Shown here: positions 58,591 to 64,000 of the stretch, one piece after another
Numbering within the stretch: position 1 is the stretch's first letter
How the letters are laid out: every line of letters starts with the position of its first letter
Assembly (NCBI GenBank): GCA_027605045.1
Contig: JAQFWX010000016.1
Location: 898,551 to 962,550 of the forward strand
Length of the DNA: 64,000 nucleotides
From: Phallus indusiatus
Taxonomy: Eukaryota; Basidiomycota; Agaricomycetes; Phallales; Phallaceae
Direction of reading: 5' to 3'
Program-made: the position numbers and the translations under genes
Notes under the pieces: generated by a model
The model's input: only the letters and a program-made list of their open reading frames with translations
Database searches by the model: none
What the model was told of the DNA's origin: nothing

Positions 58591-61500
58591 ATGCTCGCTT
58601 CTGACCTCAATGAGCAGCAAAACGAACAGCCTGATCATGCAATTCAACTCAAATTTACGACAGATGATCCGGTTAACCCCATCGCCCGCAAAATTACGTA
58701 TAATGCTCTACCCGTGTGGCGGCACTTGCTGAAGAAGGTTGAGAAGCTGTTCGACATTAGTTCTGAGTCAATCCAGATCATATATACCCTAAAGTACGTC
58801 CTTTTGATATAACTTTATACGTTGATTCCTTTTATTCACGTATGGGATTTAACAGTGATGGGTGAGGATAATGGCTCTGCTGTTATTGTCGGAAATAATG
58901 CTAACACTGATATAAAGAAATGAAATCATAGTAAATAGTGATCACGACCTCCGCGCTGTCCTTACATCAACATCAGCCAGCGACCACATTTTCAAATTCG
59001 TAGTTCGGAATATGCATTCTCCCAAAACGCCAAGCAAAATCATAGGTCGACCAACACACAACAGACTTCCCAGTCCCCAGAAATTCCATAGAGATTTCAT
59101 GCGTGCTTTAGATACCGAGATACCCCGCATAAAAGAGCCACCTCCCAACATTCTAAACTACAAACCGAGAAAGTATCGATTATTTACCAACGGTGACCCT
59201 CACGACGAAGATTATATGAGAAGAACAGCGGCACAATATAATTCTGTTCCTCTTGCCGTCCCCCTCCACACACCCCGTATGATAGGTCATCTTGAATGGC
59301 CCAAAGAAATACCCGACCGGATCCCTAGCGCGGCAGTCTTACCACCGCCGGCTCTTGCTGGACCTAGATCGAATGTAACAACTCATACGACCAGTCCGTT
59401 TACAGTGAAACCCGTACAACCCATCAAACCGATTCCATCCCCCGTTGACGACCCGGTAGAAGGTTTATCTCTCGACTTGGGACCTCCAGCTGATCCAAAT
59501 GCTCCCTCTGCACTTGGAATACATCTAAACGGACTTGAAGAGGGGCCTTCGTCGTCGCCAGCCGTACGACCGGCTTTTAATTCACCTGTTCCTATCAGAA
59601 ATTTCCCTGTTAATCGTCCGACCAGTATTTTTTCAAGTTTGGCTGTAAGTCATACGGTTTCCCAAGAAAAGAGCTCGTTCATCGTTTTCTTTCCTGTAGG
59701 CTCCAGCCGTAATACCCCCGCCACAACACTCTGTCTCTGTTCCGGTATTTGCACCTGCTCCAACATCATCTGCATCACCGATGCCACCCAGAGCTACATC
59801 TCCGGTCAACGAAGCCGAGACAGCAAACGAGACACCACACAGGTATGCCGATACGAAGAACTCGCGCAAATATCTTCTTAAGCATGTCTATAGTCTCGGG
59901 CTAGGTCTTAATCTCCCTTTAGGAGTGATCATTCCCATTCATAACGGGTCTTCAACATCACCCAAGGGAGCTGATAACTCGGTTTATTCATCGGACTCGA
60001 TAGTATCACGAGGACCAACCATTCCTCCTTCGACCCCTCCAGCAGCCATCTCCATTCCACAGCCGCCTCCCTCGCCTGCTGGCCCCGTAATCGATGACAC
60101 GAGCGATATGCAAAAGCCATCCATGTTGCTGTCGCCACTTTTGCTGCCTGGAGAAGCAACAGAGCCGCAGAACAGAAACACGAAGCGTACTCGACGGCGG
60201 CGCCCAGGGGAAATCATAGTGATTGAGGAGACCTCTGTGTCGTCGTCAAGCAGCGTACAGGGACATGTTGGAGGATTGGAAAACATCCTCAGAACCGGAT
60301 ACGGCTCAGCCTCAGCCTCTGAGGCACGTCTGTCTCCGCCGCTTGGCAGTGCCGCAGTTCACCAATACAATATTGGTTCTAATGAGACGGATTCAACTGA
60401 ACGAAGTCAATTGCATCCTGTCTCGAAGATGAAAACAGAGACGCCGCCTATCATGTCTTCTGGTCAATCACGACCCAGGAAAAGTCCAGAAGTGGTACCT
60501 CCAAGCAGGACCAGCAGACGTAGTAAGAAGATCTCGAATGATACCCTTCCGAAGAAGATACCCTTTTCATCATCCGAATCGCCTTTATTTCCTCCAAACA
60601 AGACCACGTTGTCCGGGAAGAAGAAAAAGCGGTTCACGCCTAGCCCCACACAACTCAAGCGACCAGCAGCACCTGTCGCGAGCATTTTATCTCTTGCCTC
60701 GAAGGTTTCGAAATCATCCAAAGTACCTCCGGGTTATCATCAGGCTCAACAGGTCCCAGCTCCAGTTTCGCATGAAACTTCATTCTCATCTACCTCAACG
60801 AAGCGACCAATGATTAGTCCAGGTCACCATCCGGTCGTTTCAGCACCACCTCCACCGCCACCACCAGCCCAGCCGATTGTAGCGGCACCTTGGGACAACA
60901 GTGCTTTGTTGGTTCCCGAGACAGTTCTGCGCGCCCTGAGAAGTGAGATTGGGGACATGGTGAAAAGCGAGATCAAGGAAGGAATCGAGCGTGCAGTCGA
61001 AGAATTGAAAACTGAACTAAAACGTAGTTTAGCTGAGATACTTCAGACGCATCGCAACGAACTGCGCGAACACCTCGAACAAACGGACCGTCAGCCTAGT
61101 GAACAGTCGCGAGGCTTTTCACGAGAACGCCCTTCGTATAACGCTTCAATCACCGTCCCGCCTCCGCCGCCGTTTACGGCCCATTCGCATTCTCATTCTC
61201 ATTCAATTCCTCCGTCTGCTCCACCGCTGCATTCATACCATCCATACATGAGTCTTCCAACATCGACTATCGTCTTCCCGCCGCATCACCCGTATTGTGG
61301 GGATTATACGTTACCAACACCCTCATTTTCAATGCCGTATCATCACTACCCTATACCACCGACAACATACGCGTGCTGCCATGGGCATAGTGTGATGAAA
61401 CCACCCGAAGTGAACTTGGGGCATCACCCTCATGTAATTCCTGCGCCACCACCTCCGCCTCCACCCCCAGTATTACAACCGCCGCCGCCACCTCCGCCAC

Positions 61501-62012
61501 CACCTCCGCCTCCTCCTCCAACTCTTCCAGCTCAGCCGCAGTATGTGCCGTTCCATGCACCATTCCATCGACAAACTAGATGGCCACATGCTGATAACAT
61601 CTCGGCTGCGCCAGCGTATAGTGTCAGCGAAGGCTCTTTACCTCGACCGGGAAACACTACCATGCGTAGTGAGTACGATGAAATAATAACTAGAGTTAGG
61701 GGTATGGAGGAGATGATCAGAGGAATGAAGGCAAAGTAAGAGAGATGATGAATTCCCCCAAAGCTTTCTCTCGTTGCGAGGGCATTATTCAATGACGCCC
61801 TTCGTTTTTGCAGTAAGGATGATGACGACGACGATGATGATAAGGATGGGCAGCAGCAGCTACACGCGAAACTGAACGGACATCAAGATTCGGCAGAATC
61901 AGCTCCTAGGCCGGCTTCAGTTTCTACTGCGAACCCTCAGCTGACGAGGAAACAAAGCTCAAGCGAGTCCTCCACGTATAGTGTGGGCGAATATTATCTC
62001 ATCCACTGTTAA
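58591..62012 (+). CDS. PB1-domain coiled-coil protein, proline-rich (PB1-B)
   Basis: Paralogue of PB1-A in divergent orientation. Five exons join in frame: 58591-58793, a 6-nt microexon 58856-58861, 58918-59644, 59700-61735, 61814-62012, giving about 1056 residues. The N-terminal PB1 domain reads IQLKFTTDDPVNPIARKI, WRHLLKKVEKLFDIS, then the loop NDGNEIIVNSDHDLRAVL. A region of Pro/Ser-rich sequence with basic patches follows (TKRTRRRRPGEIIVIEE, KKKKRFTPSP). A coiled coil of about 50 residues lies near 725-775 (LRSEIGDMVKSEIKEGIERA, LKTELKRSLAEILQTHR). Polyproline stretches up to 12 prolines long, a second short helix (IITRVRGMEEMIRGM) and an acidic Asp run precede the end. PB1, coiled coil and polyproline occur in the same order in PB1-A, so the pair arose by duplication. 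The start at 58591 is preferred because the upstream frame lacks PB1-like sequence. Confidence 0.78.
58856..58861 (+). other. 6-nt microexon of PB1-B
   Basis: TGATGG between AACAG and GTGAGG. It has the same six bases, phase and position in the PB1 loop as the microexon of PB1-A. Confidence 0.7.
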
Positions 62013-62677
62013 AGTTCGGACTTGCGCCGCGGTCTTCGGCGACACCAGATGCCCGTGAGCAGTGCAGGCGCCACCATCAACGCCATGGATCTTTCTTCTT
62101 TGATTATCTGTGTATTACGGAATTATAACATATGTAGCGAATGCGCTGATCAATTTGCAAATAATAATATTCGTAATGATTTCGATGGATGAATATTCGA
62201 AGGACGATGCCTCAAGCTTGAAAAAAGAATCTAAGGTACGCTAATGTCAATGGTGTGAATGCTTTCAAACGGCATTACTCGGCCGTCAAATTTTGAGTTG
62301 GTGTTGTATCCACTGTTGTATCCACTTGGCCGACATTCTTGTGAGTCTTTCGCGAGTAATTCATGACGAGGCCGTCAGTGGAACTATATATCATTCTGGG
62401 CACATAACCAACTACGGAGTCAAATTTAAATTCATAGTCCAGACTCTGACGGTCACGATGATTCTGCATGCGCATCAGCCTCTCCACGTGTTGGTCCTCT
62501 GATTCGATAGTTTTGGTATGGATCACGGCCATTGATTGTTTATACATAGATTATTTGAATTGCTTTGCTGTCCAACTCTAAAATTTTCCTTCCCACTCAA
62601 TTATCATGACCGGAGAGTACGAACCACATAAGGTCATCTCCGCATGGTAAATACCCATATGGTAAGCTTGTTTTTGT
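62013..62677. other. Intergenic region
   Basis: 3' flank of PB1-B and upstream of the GH88 gene. No gene recognised. Confidence 0.45.
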
Positions 62678-62685
62678 TATAAAAG
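62678..62685 (+). promoter_or_regulatory. TATA box of the GH88 gene
   Basis: TATAAAAG lies 54 nt before the ATG at 62739. Confidence 0.5.
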
Positions 62686-62738
62686 CGTCCGATCTTTTCT
62701 CATTACACCGTTTTTCCTAGTGCCTTTAATCGTAAACG

Positions 62739-64000
62739 ATGAAAGGTCTTCAGTGGATCGCGTTGTTCACGCTTCCTTTCGCCGAAAGAGCTTCCAGTTC
62801 ACATATTCCATCTCATTTGTTTTCATCTGATATCCAACGGAAGCTCCACAAAGTAGCAACTGATACAATTGGAGTACCATCCACATTTCCCGAATTTACC
62901 AATCCCAACCATACATGGATGTCATTCCCTATTCCCACTTGGACGGATGGTTTCTTTTCCTCCGCCCTGTACCTATTAGATTCTCGCGCTAAATTATGTC
63001 ACAAGGAAAGCGACGTTGATTGGGTTTCTTTAGGACAACTGTGGTCCACGGGTTTATTAGCTTTGGAAACTTTCAATCGGCAGGTTTTGGACCATGACGT
63101 GGGATTTCTGAGCTATCCTTTCCAGAAGGAATTACTCGTGTAGGAATTTTTTAAACTCGGATAATTCAACGTTGAACGTATAGTTTTATGTTGTAGGAAT
63201 CCAGACAATACTACAGCACAAACTGCCATCATGAACCTCGCTACCGTATTGGCCGACCGATTCAATCCTGTTGTCGGCTGTACAAGAAGTTGGAATACCG
63301 CCGATCCCACTGATTTTCAGGCGAGTGCGCCTGCTGTTTGAGAAAAAATTACCCTTATCCTCCTTTTCTAGGTGATAATAGACAATATGATGAATTTAGA
63401 AGTGGGTTTAATGTTTTATTTTGTTTCTTAAATAACATGCTTAACGGATCGATGGACAATTAATAGTTGTTGTTCGTCGCCGCAGATTTGACGGGGAACC
63501 AGACTTTGAGAGATATCGCTACAACTCATGCGGATACCACCATGAAAAACCAATTTAGACCTGATGGTAGGTGAACGTATGGGTTGCTTTACAATTGTGT
63601 TTTAGATGATTGAGCGTCACGGTCTAGGTTCAACATGGCACCTGATAAATTATAACGAGACCACAGGCGCGATAATAAATAAAACGACGGCACAAGGTTT
63701 TTCGGATAACAGGTCAGAAAATAAACTTGCTTATATGAAAGTAGATGCTCACTGGCACTGGTATTGTGAATGAACACAGTACGTGGACCCGTGGTCAAAG
63801 TTGGGCCATCTATGGTTACGCCAATAGTAGGTGGAATGTAATAAGAGGCAAAGTTGTCTTCGATTAACGAAAATTTCCTAATAGTGTATAATCGGACTCG
63901 TTTTACACGGTTCTTGGAGACATCTCGTAGCGCGGCGACACTTTACGCTAATAGGCTGCCCGAAAACAAGATAGTCTATTGGTTGGTGGGAGTGTTTCTA
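62739..64000 (+). CDS. Glycoside hydrolase family 88 (unsaturated glucuronyl hydrolase), 3' end cut by window
   Basis: GH88 enzymes remove delta-4,5-unsaturated uronic acids from oligosaccharides left by polysaccharide lyases. Exons so far: 62739-63139, 63197-63320, 63372-63401, 63467-63566, 63628-63712, 63780-63826, 63885 to about 63981, with the frame kept throughout. A signal peptide (MKGLQWIALFTLPFAERASS) indicates secretion. Family signals: NHTWMSFPIPTWTDGFFSSA, VIIDNMMNLELLFVAA (Asp179, equivalent to the catalytic Asp of bacterial enzymes), DIATTHADTTMKNQFRPDGS, TAQGFSDNSTWTRGQSWAIY and YNRTRFTRFLETSRSAATLY. The intron after exon 2 starts with GC (63321-63371). The C-terminal part is outside the window. 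A role in breaking down plant or fungal polyuronides during growth on litter or wood is inferred. Confidence 0.85.

Noticed and set aside
1..64000. CRISPR arrays, operons and ribosome binding sites
   Set aside because: The genome is eukaryotic, with spliceosomal introns throughout; these prokaryotic features do not apply.

Overview
This window looks like nuclear DNA of a mushroom-forming basidiomycete (Agaricomycetes). Genes are split by many short introns (about 47-90 nt, GT-AG with a few GC-AG). The families fit that group: a FunK1 kinase, DUF6533 seven-helix membrane proteins, an HsbA-like secreted protein, a trichodiene-synthase-type terpene synthase and proline/serine-rich regulators. 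All exon joins were made by hand and checked only by reading frame and family motifs.

Layout. 1-4938: no gene seen. 4939-6807 (+): TFIIF alpha subunit. 7959-10309 (-): FunK1 kinase. 10.3-12.2 kb: gene-poor, with a GC-rich repeat. 12180-14603 (-): isocitrate/2-methylisocitrate lyase with a likely mitochondrial presequence. 14797-16378 (-): xylose-reductase-type aldo-keto reductase. 18087-18935 (+): HsbA-like secreted protein. 19617-20909 (+): TATA-driven proline-rich ORF.

21-43 kb is a dynamic, duplicated region. It holds two trichodiene-synthase-like genes (24.1 kb, frameshifted; 39.9 kb, open), three DUF6533 membrane-protein genes plus a relic of a fourth, a broken GNAT acetyltransferase, a broken mitochondrial carnitine carrier, a truncated copy of the proline-rich ORF fused to a fragment of the isocitrate lyase gene, a dead Tc1/mariner transposase, a TA-flanked MITE and several inverted repeats. 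The second terpene synthase copy carries the last codons of the acetyltransferase gene that adjoins the first copy, so the 24-kb locus looks ancestral.

46-64 kb returns to long single-copy genes: a 1350-residue Asn/Ser/Gly-rich protein (46206-50452, -), two divergent PB1-domain coiled-coil proteins (51547-57004, - and 58591-62012, +) and the start of a GH88 unsaturated glucuronyl hydrolase (62739 to the window edge, +). The two PB1 genes share an in-frame 6-nt microexon at the same place in the PB1 acidic loop. The three DUF6533 genes share an 8-nt microexon. Basal transcription and carbon-metabolism genes flank an accessory block in which a terpene synthase and receptor-like membrane proteins have multiplied together.
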